NCBI RefSeq assembly: GCF_009755605.1
Contig: NZ_WPNZ01000009.1
Coordinates: 124,001-188,000, forward strand
Length of the DNA stretch: 64,000 nucleotides
Reading direction: 5' to 3'
Origin: Streptomyces typhae
GTDB lineage: Bacteria; Actinomycetota; Actinomycetes; Streptomycetales; Streptomycetaceae
The notes beneath the pieces are model-generated. The model ran no database searches. It was not told where the DNA came from and saw only the letters and a list, made by a program, of their open reading frames with translations. A program made the translations under genes and the position numbers. This document shows, piece by piece, positions 25,639-33,408 of this stretch; the stretch's first letter is position 1; each line of letters opens with the position of its first letter.

Positions 25639-26478
25639 TCAGTCGGCGGCGCCGGTGTGCCCGGCCCCGGCAGCGGTGTCCCCGGCCCCGGCGGTGGCCT
25701 CCACAGCCCCGGCGGCGGACGCCGGCCAGCGCCACCCGAACCGCGAGAGCGCCCGCGCCCGCGCCTCCACGACCGCCGTCCTCGCGTCGCGCTCCACGGC
25801 GTCGGTGTGCGCGGGGCGGCCCGTGACCTGGCCCTCCCACTTGCGGTAGAGCAACCCGGCCGCGGAGGTGAACCAGCCGCGGGCCACCGCGTCCAGGGCG
25901 AGCAGCAGACCGGTGTCCTCCGACGCGGGCAGCGCCATCCAGCCGCCGAGGCCGACGAGGAGATCGCGGCGGACGAAGAGCGTCGCGGGGTGCACCGGAG
26001 CGCGGTAGCCGTTCGCCTTCCACCGCGGCAGGACGGTGCCGCGCTCGATCGGGCCGTGCGCGGGGTCGCCGGGGAAACCGGCCGTGGTCCCGTCGGGCAG
26101 CAGGTCGAGGGCGCGCGAGGTCGCCCAGCCGAGCGTGCTGTCCGCTTCGAGCGCCGCCAGGTCGCGGGCGAGGGCGCCCGGGGTGAGCTGGTCGTCGGCG
26201 TCGAGGACCTTCACGTACGCGCCGTCGGCGTGGGCGAGCGCCATGGTGCGGGCCATGCCGGGGCCGCCCGCCCGCCCCTGCTGAAAGGTCACCCGCGCGT
26301 CGTCCGGCACCAGGGGCGCGACCTCGTCGCCCGCGCCGTCCTCCCGGATCAGCCAGTGCCACTCCCACCCCTCGGGGAGCTGCTGCTCGCGGAGCGACGC
26401 GTACGCGTCCGGCAGGAAACAGGCGGACGGGCCGTGCACGGCGGTGACGACGACGATGCGTCCGCGCGGTGCGCTCAC
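25639..26478 (-). CDS. Family 2 glycosyltransferase
   Basis: 279 residues from a GTG at 26478, directly behind the UTRA gene (its stop is 5 bp upstream), so the two are cotranscribed. GT-A fold: IVVVTAVHG start, nucleotide-binding REDGAGDE, and the metal-binding DxD motif in YVKVLDADDQLTPGA. The acceptor region contains WMALPASEDTGLLLALD. The last 35 residues are a repetitive Ala/Gly stretch (AGAGDTAAGAGHTGAAD). The donor and acceptor sugars are unknown. It converges on the FkbM gene, 16 bp apart. Confidence 0.87.
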   Translation of the reverse strand: MSAPRGRIVVVTAVHGPSACFLPDAYASLREQQLPEGWEWHWLIREDGAGDEVAPLVPDDARVTFQQGRAGGPGMARTMALAHADGAYVKVLDADDQLTPGALARDLAALEADSTLGWATSRALDLLPDGTTAGFPGDPAHGPIERGTVLPRWKANGYRAPVHPATLFVRRDLLVGLGGWMALPASEDTGLLLALDAVARGWFTSAAGLLYRKWEGQVTGRPAHTDAVERDARTAVVEARARALSRFGWRWPASAAGAVEATAGAGDTAAGAGHTGAAD

Positions 26479-26482
26479 GCGG

Positions 26483-27127
26483 TCACCACCGGTTCAGGCG
26501 GGTGGTGAACACCAGCTCCATGCGGTCGCCGGGCAGCTTGATGTCGGACACCTCGACGACGCGGTCGTCGGTGTCGTACGCGAGCTTGCGCAGGGCCAGG
26601 ACCGGCATGCGGGGCGGGAGCCCCAGTTCCGCCGCCTCCGCGGGGGTCGGCGGGCGGGCGGTGACGTGCTCCTCGAAGCGGTCGATCTCGATGCCGAGGG
26701 TGTGCAGCTGGTTCTGGGTTCCGCCCGGCCACGGCTCGTTCGCGTCGTCGAGGAGGTCCGGGTTCACGGCGACGACGTCACGTACGAGATACGAGGTCAC
26801 GAGGGTGAGGGGCGCGGTCTCTGCGGCGTACCGGGTCCGGTACGAGCGTTCCACGAGCGCGGTGCCCTCGTCGACGCCGAAGGCCGCGGCGAGGTCCTTG
26901 TCCGCCTTGGTCTCGCGGTACGAGGCGTGGAAGACGAGGTCCTCGGTCTCCAGGCCGGTGTCGCGCTCGGTGGCCCCCGTCTCGGCGCGCTCGTCGCGGG
27001 GTGCGCGGGCGCGGTCCTTCTCCCACTGGTGGCGCAGGTTCGACCGGACGGCGTGCGCCCTGTCCCCAGCGCCGTCCCCGGCGCCGTCCCCGGCCCGGTC
27101 CGCGCTCCGCTCGTACGCCTCTGCCAT
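26483..27127 (-). CDS. UTRA-domain protein lacking the GntR winged helix
   Basis: 214 residues from the ATG at 27127, 5 nt after GGAG. The C-terminal ~150 residues are a HutC/GntR-type UTRA effector domain (FGVDEGTALVERSYRTRY, APLTLVTSYLV, LGLPPRMPVLALRKLAYD, VVEVSDIKLPGDRMELVFTT). A GntR regulator should carry about 70 residues of winged helix first, but here only 65 low-complexity and charged residues precede (GDGAGDGAGDRAHAVRSNL), with no helix-turn-helix. Either the gene lost its DNA-binding domain or this subgroup works by partner interaction. It is cotranscribed with the glycosyltransferase gene. Confidence 0.75.
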   Translation of the reverse strand: MAEAYERSADRAGDGAGDGAGDRAHAVRSNLRHQWEKDRARAPRDERAETGATERDTGLETEDLVFHASYRETKADKDLAAAFGVDEGTALVERSYRTRYAAETAPLTLVTSYLVRDVVAVNPDLLDDANEPWPGGTQNQLHTLGIEIDRFEEHVTARPPTPAEAAELGLPPRMPVLALRKLAYDTDDRVVEVSDIKLPGDRMELVFTTRLNRW

Positions 27128-27376
27128 CGATGCTCCGATGTTCACCCGTCCGGTCGTCGACCGGCTCGTCCACCGGCTCGTCCGACGGCTTTCACCCTAC
27201 GGGCCGGGCCGTGGATATCGCTCGCGGGGAGGGTCCATGTAGGAGGAAACGGCATTTTGCCGGAACGCGGTCGCACGGCGTGACCGGAAAGAAGTGCAGG
27301 ATGAAATGGTTCATTGCAAGGAGTGCAATGACGGGAGCTCGCAGGTGGTGGTGCCGACGGTGCGGGCAGACAAGAA

Positions 27377-27414
27377 CCCGATCGCTGGCGACGGGGGATG
27401 CACCAGCGATCGGG
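27377..27414. terminator. Strong hairpin downstream of the nSTAND-WD40 gene
   Basis: Perfect 12-bp stem, CCCGATCGCTGG and CCAGCGATCGGG, with a 14-nt G-rich loop. It lies 132 bp beyond the minus-strand stop of the nSTAND gene. Terminator is the simplest reading; a structured leader of the UTRA operon or a small RNA is possible. Confidence 0.5.
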
Positions 27415-27476
27415 CTGTACCCAACCGTAACAAGCCTGCTGGCGCCAGGGGAGTCAACTGACCGTAGATGGCGAGT

Positions 27477-27492
27477 TGTGATGGGGATCACG
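27477..27492. promoter_or_regulatory. Candidate Crp-binding site
   Basis: TGTGA-TGGGGA-TCACG matches the classical TGTGA-N6-TCACA Crp consensus at nine of ten half-site bases. It lies 350 bp upstream of the UTRA gene. The window encodes Crp itself. Seen once; no expression evidence. Confidence 0.35.
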
Positions 27493-27545
27493 CAGCGTGA
27501 GCCCGGTGGAAACGCGGGGAAACCTCCTGGACGACCGGCGTTCCC

Positions 27546-30500
27546 TCATTTGCCGCACGGCGGCGCGTACGAGAGGCGTGGCAGGTATTCCTGCCATTGG
27601 GACGGAGTCAGAACGCCACGTGTCGTCGAGCAAATGCGGTGGATCGCTGCTTCGGTGTTCAAGTTCCAGAGCCGGACGGTATCGCTGCCGCTGGACACTC
27701 CCAGCATGTGACTTTGCGGATTAAACGACAGGAAACTGCCGGTCTTGGCGTTCGGGCTCATCGACTGGCCGATGGGGGACGCCTTGGCCGGATGGACTAT
27801 GTCCCAGAGCCGGACCGTGTTGTCGTTGCTGCCGCTCGCCAGGGTGCGCCCGTCCTCACTGAACGTCAGCGACACCACCGCGTCGGTGTGTCCCGTCAGG
27901 GGCGCGACGAGACGGTCCGCCGCGAACGGGTCGGACAGGTCCCAGAGCCGGACCGTGCCGTCGTCGCTGCCCGTGGCCAGGGTGCGGCCGTCGGGCCCGT
28001 ACGTCAGCGTGTTGATCGGCCCGAGGTGCCCGGTGAGCGGCTTGCCGATGGCGCGCGCCCGGCTCGGGTCCCGCACGTTCCACAGCCGGGCGGTGCCGTC
28101 CGCGCTGCCGCTGGCGAGGGTCCGCCCGTCGGCGCCGAACGCGAAGGAGTTGACGTAGCCCTTGTGGCCGGTGAGGGGCGCGCCGATGCGGCTCGGGCGG
28201 GCCGGGTCCCGGACGTTCCACAGCTGAAGGGTGCGGTCCTCGTACGGAGTCGCCAGCGTGTGCCCGTCCGGGCTGAAGGCGAGCGCCGCCGCGAACCGCG
28301 TCCGCAGCTTCATGGGCGGCCCGTGGGGGACCGGCCGTGCCGGGTCGGCCACGTTCCACAGCTGCACCGCCCGATTGCCGATGAGCACCGCGAGCGTGCG
28401 GCCGTCGGGGGAGAAGATCAGGGTCCGTACGTCCCCGCTGCCCGGCCGGAAAGGGGCGCCGAGCGCCAGCGGACGGCTGGGGCGCTGTACGTTCCACAGC
28501 CGGATCCGGTGGTCGCGCGACGCCGTCGCGAGCACCTTGCCGTCGGGGCGGAAGGCGCCGTCGGTGCCGATCATGTCCCCTTCGGGGAGCGACCACAGGC
28601 GGACCTTGTTGTCGCCGTTGCCGGTCGCGAGGGTCCGCCCGTCGGGGCTGAAGCCGATCGCGTACATCTCCCCACGACCGCCCGCGAGCGGCTCACCGAC
28701 CTGCGAGGGGTGCGCCGGATCGCTGACGTTCCACAGGCTCGCGGTGCTGTCCGCGCTCCCGGCCGCGAGCATGTCGCCCTCGGGGCTGAAGGCCACCGAC
28801 CACAGGGGCCCTGTGTGGCCGGTGAGCGGTGCGCCGAGTGCCTTCGCGCGGCGCGGCTCGGCGACGTTCCAGAGCCGGATGGTGCGGTCGACGCCGCCGC
28901 TGGCGAGGGTGCGGCCGTCGGGGCTGAACGCGACGGAGTGCACGGTGCCGGTGTGGCCGGTCAGGACCTTGCCGAGGGGGGTGGGGCGCCCGGGGGCGGA
29001 GGAGTCCCGCGCGGCCGTCCGCCACATCCTGATGGAACCGTCGTCGCCCCCGGCCGCCAGCGTCCGGCCGTCCGGGCTGAACGCGACGGAGCGCACGGCG
29101 GCGGTGTGGCCGCCCAGCGCGGCGACTTCCTCCGTGCGGGCCGGGTCCGTCACGTTCCACACCCGGACCTCGTGGTCGTCGTGCGCGGAGGCGAGGGTGC
29201 GCCCGTCCGGGCTGAAGGCGAGCAGATAGATGGTGCCGCCCCGGCCGGGCACCGGCTTCCCCAGCGGGCGGGGGTGCCGGGGGTCCCGTACGTCCCACAT
29301 CCTGATCGTGCCGTCGTCCGACGCGCTGGCCAGGGTCTTTCCGTCCGGGCTGAAGACCGCGGTGCTCACCCAGCTCCGGTGGCCGGTGAGGGGTGCGCCC
29401 AGGCGTTCGGGGCGGGCCGGGTCGGACACGTCCCACAGGCGTACGGTCCGGTCGTAGCTCGCGGTGGCGAGGAGCCGTCCGTCCGGGCTGAACGAGGTCA
29501 GATAGACGGCGCCGGTGTGCCCGAGGAGGGGAGTGGCGAGCGGCGCGTTCACGATGGAGATCAATCGGTTCTTCGTGCCCTCGTCGTGCGGCCGCAGCCG
29601 GTGGGCGACCAGGCCGAGCCGGGCCGAGAGCGAGGAGTCGGAGTCCTGGGCGCGGTCGGCCTCCGTGGCGACCTGCGCGAACACCGCGTCGTTCCGCTCG
29701 GACACCGCGTCGTTGCGCTGCTGCGAGGCGACGACCGCCATCGTGACGGCCACCATCGCGAGGGCCACCAGGGCGGCCACCGCGCCACGGCTGATCCACC
29801 GCGTCCGCCTGCGCAGGCCGGCCGATGCCGCCAGGAACTCGGCGGCGCCGCGGGTCAGGAAGGTGTCGTCGGCGGACTCCGCCCAGGTGCGTGCCTGCTC
29901 CAGGCGTGAACCCCGGTAGAGCAGGGCCGCGTCGCGCCCGGAGTCCTCCCAGGCCCTGCCGTCCTCCTCCAGGCGCTGGCGCAGGAGGTTGTCGTTGCGG
30001 TCCTCGTCGATCCAGTCGCGCAGCCGCGGCCAGGCGTGCAGGAGCGCCTCGTGGGTGATCTCCACGGTCTCCGCGTCGAGGGTGACGAGCCGGGCGCGCA
30101 CCAGTGCTTCGAGCGACTCCTCCGTCTTGTCGGGGTCGCTCGACTCGTCGGCCAGCTGGCGCCGGGCGCCCCTCCTGCGGGTGGCCTGGGTGTCCTCGCC
30201 CAGCCTGACCAGGCGCAGGAGCAGCGCCCGCGCGGCCGTGCGCGCCGCCGGGTCGAGCCCGCACCAGGCCCGCTCGGCGGTGGCCGCGACCGCGCCCTGG
30301 ATCCCGCCCGCGGCCCGGTAGCCGGCCAGCGTGAGCCGCCCCGCCTTCCGCCGCTGCCAGGTGGCGAGCAGGGCGTGCGAGAGCAGCGGCAGCACCCCCG
30401 CGTCGTGCGCACCGCGGGGCCCGTCGGTGCTGACTTCCCGGACGATCAGCTCCGCGAGGCCCGGCTCCAGTTCGAGCCCCACGGCCTTGGCGGGGCCGGT

Positions 30501-31775
30501 CACCGCGTTGCGCAGCTCGGTGGTGGTCAGCGGGCCCAGCACCATGTGCCGGTGCTGGAGCGCGTCGGCGAGTTCGGGGTGGCGCAGGCACTCCTCGTAG
30601 AAGTCGGCGCGTACACCCAGGACGACGAGCGCGGGGGTGGTGCCGTGCCCGGCCCCGCCGCTCTCTTCCCGCACGGGAACGTCGGAGGCGGCGGCCGCGT
30701 GCAGAAGCCGGACGAAGGCCCTCCGCTCCTCCTCGTCGGAGCAGAGGGTGAAGGCCTCTTCGAACTGGTCGACGATGATGACGGGCTGGGGGCTGGAGGG
30801 CGCGTTTACGGAGGCCTGGGTGGAGGGGGCTGCCTGGCCGGAGGGGGCTGCCTGGCCTGAGGGGGCCTGGCTGGAGGGGGCGTGGCTGGAGGCTGCCTGG
30901 GTGGAGGAGGCTGCCTGGCTGGAGGAGCCCTGGCCGGAGGAGGCCTGGCCGGAAGAGCCCTGGCCGGAGGAGGCCTCTCGCTTCGCCCAAGTGGTGACGG
31001 CCTCCTGGACATCCTGGTCGAATCGGGGCGTACCGTGCTCCTCCACATCCACCGCCCGCGCGTCGAGGACGGCTCCGGAGAGCTCGGGTATGTGCCGGGT
31101 CAGCTCGGCGAGCGGATCGCTCCCCGGGACGAACTGGAGCACGGCGCCGACCCGGCCACCGGGCCCGGCCAGCACACCGTCCTGGAGCGCGGGCACGAGA
31201 CCGGCGCTGAGCAGCGAGGACTTCCCGGCCCCTGAGGCGCCGACGAGCATGACGAGCCCCCCGGTCCGCTCCGCCGCACGGAGCTGGGCGACAAGGGCGT
31301 CGGTGCTGCGGTCCCGCCCGAAGAACCACTCGGCGTCCTGGAGCCGGTAGGAGGCGAGCCCTCGATAGGGGCACACGCTGGGCGCGGCGACGGCGGCGAC
31401 GGCGGTGTCACCGCTGTCGCCGGAATCGGGAACGGCGGTGTCGGAGACGGCGAGCTCCCACAACCGCTGCCACTGGGCGAGGTCGTACAGCCCCTCGGAC
31501 ACGGCGGCGGGCCGCTTGCGCCGGGCTTCGGGGACGAGGACGTGCAGGACGGCGGCGAGGGCGGCGAACTGGGCGGGCACGTTGTTGGCCCGCCGCCAGT
31601 CGCTGATCCGCTGCGCCGACACCCGCACGGGGCGACCGCGCTCGTCGACGCGCTGCAACTGGACGACCGCTTCGGCCACGCGCTTGAGGGGCGGATTACC
31701 GGCCTCCTGGTACAGCAGCGCGAGACGTTCCGCGAAGGCTGTGCGTGCCCCCGAGTCGGAACTCAAGGCCTCCAC
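27546..31775 (-). CDS. nSTAND NTPase with C-terminal 14-blade WD40 region
   Basis: 1409 residues from a GTG at 31775. N-terminal HTH-like region (VSAQRISDWRRANNVPAQFAA, residues ~55-75), then an nSTAND1 NTPase beginning CPYRGLASYRLQDAEWFFGR with Walker A GASGAGKSSLL and Walker B-like VIIVDQFEE. One membrane helix (AVAALVALAMVAVTMAVVA) sits near residue 670, then 14 WD40 repeats (FSPDGRTLASGSxDxTVRLW), i.e. two seven-bladed propellers. About 60 residues of Ser/Gln/Ala repeats (ASSTQAASSHAPSSQ) are inserted within the NTPase between Walker A and B. STAND proteins with propeller sensors act in signalling, cell death or phage defence. Function here is inferred only. Confidence 0.87.
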   Translation of the reverse strand: MEALSSDSGARTAFAERLALLYQEAGNPPLKRVAEAVVQLQRVDERGRPVRVSAQRISDWRRANNVPAQFAALAAVLHVLVPEARRKRPAAVSEGLYDLAQWQRLWELAVSDTAVPDSGDSGDTAVAAVAAPSVCPYRGLASYRLQDAEWFFGRDRSTDALVAQLRAAERTGGLVMLVGASGAGKSSLLSAGLVPALQDGVLAGPGGRVGAVLQFVPGSDPLAELTRHIPELSGAVLDARAVDVEEHGTPRFDQDVQEAVTTWAKREASSGQGSSGQASSGQGSSSQAASSTQAASSHAPSSQAPSGQAAPSGQAAPSTQASVNAPSSPQPVIIVDQFEEAFTLCSDEEERRAFVRLLHAAAASDVPVREESGGAGHGTTPALVVLGVRADFYEECLRHPELADALQHRHMVLGPLTTTELRNAVTGPAKAVGLELEPGLAELIVREVSTDGPRGAHDAGVLPLLSHALLATWQRRKAGRLTLAGYRAAGGIQGAVAATAERAWCGLDPAARTAARALLLRLVRLGEDTQATRRRGARRQLADESSDPDKTEESLEALVRARLVTLDAETVEITHEALLHAWPRLRDWIDEDRNDNLLRQRLEEDGRAWEDSGRDAALLYRGSRLEQARTWAESADDTFLTRGAAEFLAASAGLRRRTRWISRGAVAALVALAMVAVTMAVVASQQRNDAVSERNDAVFAQVATEADRAQDSDSSLSARLGLVAHRLRPHDEGTKNRLISIVNAPLATPLLGHTGAVYLTSFSPDGRLLATASYDRTVRLWDVSDPARPERLGAPLTGHRSWVSTAVFSPDGKTLASASDDGTIRMWDVRDPRHPRPLGKPVPGRGGTIYLLAFSPDGRTLASAHDDHEVRVWNVTDPARTEEVAALGGHTAAVRSVAFSPDGRTLAAGGDDGSIRMWRTAARDSSAPGRPTPLGKVLTGHTGTVHSVAFSPDGRTLASGGVDRTIRLWNVAEPRRAKALGAPLTGHTGPLWSVAFSPEGDMLAAGSADSTASLWNVSDPAHPSQVGEPLAGGRGEMYAIGFSPDGRTLATGNGDNKVRLWSLPEGDMIGTDGAFRPDGKVLATASRDHRIRLWNVQRPSRPLALGAPFRPGSGDVRTLIFSPDGRTLAVLIGNRAVQLWNVADPARPVPHGPPMKLRTRFAAALAFSPDGHTLATPYEDRTLQLWNVRDPARPSRIGAPLTGHKGYVNSFAFGADGRTLASGSADGTARLWNVRDPSRARAIGKPLTGHLGPINTLTYGPDGRTLATGSDDGTVRLWDLSDPFAADRLVAPLTGHTDAVVSLTFSEDGRTLASGSNDNTVRLWDIVHPAKASPIGQSMSPNAKTGSFLSFNPQSHMLGVSSGSDTVRLWNLNTEAAIHRICSTTRGVLTPSQWQEYLPRLSYAPPCGK
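30795..30985. repeat. In-frame minisatellite inside the nSTAND gene
   Basis: Degenerate 12-18-bp units built on GGAGGGGGCTGCCTGGC encode (S/A)SGQ(A/G) repeats within the NTPase coding region. All changes keep the reading frame. The unit is similar in style to the intergenic repeats of the window. Confidence 0.7.
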
Positions 31776-32408
31776 CCCTTACTTCCGCCGCACCTGATCA
31801 TCCGGACCGGAAAACTCACTCTATACGTCTGACCTGCGACTACGTCGTCCGGACGGTTCCGGACGCTCCTCAGCGGGAGCCGAAACTGGCAGGATCACGG
31901 CAGTAGCGAACCCACCACGCGGCGTCAGGGCAGGCCACCAGCCCGACGCTCGGAGAGGCGACTCGTGACGCCGCGACTTCATGGCTGGTTTCCGCCGGAG
32001 TGGCGAAGTGGTGGCGAGGTCTCGTCGAGCGTACTCGCCGAGCACCGACGCCGTACGCGCCGACGGGCAGCGGTCCCCACGAGGGGAGGGACCGGTGCCG
32101 GTAGGACGCGGTGCGTACCGGGCATCCGGAGCGGCGTGGGCGCACTGCCCGAGAGGCGGTGCGGTCACGCCGCTCAGTGCTGTGCGGGGGCTGCCGGCCG
32201 CGGGGTGACTCACGGAGGTGAGACGGCTTGTGGACAGGCACCGCGGCGGGCCAGACAGCTGAGCGAAGACGAACCGCGTCAGGCGAGACGCCTGAGGGAG
32301 ACGAATCGCGGCACGCGAGACAGCTGAGAGAAGACGAACCACGGCAAAGGACACGGACAACGCATCAGGCCCGGTTCCCATTTCTGGAAACCGGGCCTGA
32401 TGCGCTGC
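31776..32408. other. Noncoding region between the nSTAND gene and the island
   Basis: About 630 bp. Near 32250-32350 there are three imperfect ~36-bp repeats with the core GACAGCTGAG(A/C)GAAGACGAACC. Candidate nSTAND promoter sequence lies within the first 60 bp. Short frames are present on both strands but have no ribosome-binding sites and no family resemblance; I reject them as genes. It may be residue of older insertions next to the tRNA. Confidence 0.5.
32361..32404. terminator. Original tRNA-Pro terminator, displaced by the island
   Basis: Perfect 16-bp stem CGCATCAGGCCCGGTT/AACCGGGCCTGATGCG with a 12-nt loop. It lies just downstream of the displaced 3' tRNA half. A diverged counterpart is at 36298-36333 behind the intact tRNA, so this was the terminator before the insertion. 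Confidence 0.75.
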
Positions 32409-32458
32409 TTCAGCTGTCGGGGTGGCGGGATTTGAACCCACGACCTCTTCGTCCCGAA
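32409..32458. repeat. Left attachment-site repeat (att), displaced tRNA-Pro 3' half
   Basis: Fifty bases identical to 36342-36391. It covers the anticodon loop to the discriminator base of tRNA-Pro (minus strand) plus 8 bp of flank, then diverges sharply, where the tRNA 5' half would continue. It is a tRNA fragment without a 5' half and cannot give a functional tRNA. Confidence 0.88.
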
Positions 32459-32556
32459 TGAGGGTCGGTTGCTGATCTTGCTTGCGCGGATGGCGTTTCC
32501 CCTGGTCAGGGGTGTGGTCTCGATCCGTCTCGCGTGGTGTGGAACGGGCTGCGGGA

Positions 32557-32584
32557 GCAAGTCGGCTCCCAAATGGCTCCCAAC
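32557..32584. repeat. Candidate integrase arm-type repeat, left
   Basis: AAGTCGGCTCCCAAATGGCTCCCA. Variants lie at 35847-35870 (AAGTCGGCTCCCGGATGGCGCCCA) and 36261-36291 (AGTCAGTTTGCTCCCAAAACG, then GCGCCCC). The GCTCCC-N5-GGCxCCC layout near both island ends suggests former arm-binding sites of an integrase or the edges of deleted DNA. Confidence 0.45.
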
Positions 32585-32646
32585 CTGCTGGTAGGCCGGC
32601 CTCGCCGTCAACGTGATCCTCCTACGGAAGCGTCCGATTGGTGGGC

Positions 32647-33093
32647 CTACAGATCACCGGGCAGCAGTCGGAATGCTCCGTGTCCCGTCAGGGGCCTAAC
32701 CATGCGAAAGTGCCGGTCCGAGGTGAACATGACCTCGGTTCGGTAGGCGGCGGCCAGAGCGACGTTCATGGCATCCGTCATGCCGATGCCCTTCCCTCCG
32801 TCTGCGTCCCGGTAGCCCTCGAGCACTGTCATCGCCGTGCGCACATGGGGAGTGATGTCGGGGATGGAGAACTTCCGCCCCTCAGTGCCCTTGGCGAGGA
32901 AGTCGAGCGCGTTGTATGCGGCCTGCGCACTGATCTTCGTGGTCACCAAGTAGTCGAGTTCAGCCAGGACCATGGGTGAGATCACCATGTGTCCAATGGT
33001 GGAGAAGGCTTTGCGGTGGATGGCGCTGCCGTCCGTCGAGGAGACGAGAAGCCGATAGAGGGCATTGGTGTCGGCGATGACGACAGCGCTCAA
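32647..33093 (-). CDS. PIN-domain toxin (VapC-like ribonuclease)
   Basis: 148 residues from a TTG at 33093 that overlaps the antitoxin stop (TTGA). PIN acidic residues are seen as Asp in IADTNALYRLL, Glu in VLAELDYLV, Asp in TDAMNVALAA and Asp in TSDRHFR. PIN toxins are Mg-dependent ribonucleases that block growth when the antitoxin is lost. The C-terminus (VRPLTGHGAFRLLPGDL) is nearly the same as in the broken PIN gene at 35863-36183. Antitoxin first, toxin second is the normal order. It lies in the tRNA island and may stabilise it. Confidence 0.9.
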   Translation of the reverse strand: MSAVVIADTNALYRLLVSSTDGSAIHRKAFSTIGHMVISPMVLAELDYLVTTKISAQAAYNALDFLAKGTEGRKFSIPDITPHVRTAMTVLEGYRDADGGKGIGMTDAMNVALAAAYRTEVMFTSDRHFRMVRPLTGHGAFRLLPGDL

Positions 33094-33335
33094 GAGCCCA
33101 TCCCCTTCAGGGCTTCTTCGATGTCCTCATCGGTGAGATCGGGCCCTGTCCCGATGTCCGGAATCTCCATATCCCCCATGGGCTCAGTCGAGTAGGGCGG
33201 AACCTCGTCGGCGTCGATCGGCACGACACGGGCGACGGGGCGGCCGTTCTTGGTCACCGTGATGGTCTCGCCTCGCTCAGCGGCGGCGAGTATCTGCGAG
33301 GACCTCTGGTTGAAATTACGAGCAGTGGTTTCCAT
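33090..33335 (-). CDS. Phd/YefM-family antitoxin
   Basis: 81 residues from the ATG at 33335. The N-terminal ~50 residues match the Phd/YefM fold (ARNFNQRSSQILAAAERGETITVTKNGRPVARVVP split over two strands), which binds its own promoter. The acidic tail (LTDEDIEEALKGMG) would wrap the toxin. It overlaps the PIN gene by 4 bp. A pair of direct repeats overlaps its start codon and is a candidate operator. Confidence 0.88.
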   Translation of the reverse strand: METTARNFNQRSSQILAAAERGETITVTKNGRPVARVVPIDADEVPPYSTEPMGDMEIPDIGTGPDLTDEDIEEALKGMGS

Positions 33336-33352
33336 GTACTACATGTTACTAC
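33334..33352. promoter_or_regulatory. Candidate antitoxin operator
   Basis: Two nearly identical tandem sequences, ATGTACTAC and ATGTTACTAC, in a locally AT-rich patch overlapping the antitoxin start codon. Toxin-antitoxin operons usually repress themselves through such sites. Seen in sequence; the function is inference. Confidence 0.35.
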
Positions 33353-33408
33353 TTTGTGGCGTCGTTCATCCGTTGCTGGCGCAGACACAGCCGACCTTGC
33401 TCGGTCAT

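Larger units (their letters stand above)
27128..27545. other. Intergenic region with hairpin and Crp-like site
   Basis: 418 bp between the nSTAND gene stop and the UTRA gene start. It carries a GGAGGAAAC/GCATTTTGCC small stem near 27240, the 12-bp hairpin at 27377-27414 and the Crp-like palindrome at 27477-27492. The composition is more AT-rich than flanking genes. I find no credible ORF. Confidence 0.5.

Noticed and set aside
27192..27491. Small minus-strand gene in the 27.1-27.5 kb gap
   Set aside because: The frame runs through the hairpin, no ribosome-binding site, unnatural residue usage.
31821..32441. A protein gene between the nSTAND gene and the island
   Set aside because: Frames on both strands lack sites and similarity and run into the tRNA terminator.
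32417..32458. A second tRNA-Pro gene
   Set aside because: Only the 3' half matches; the 5' half is replaced by unrelated sequence, so it is an att fragment.
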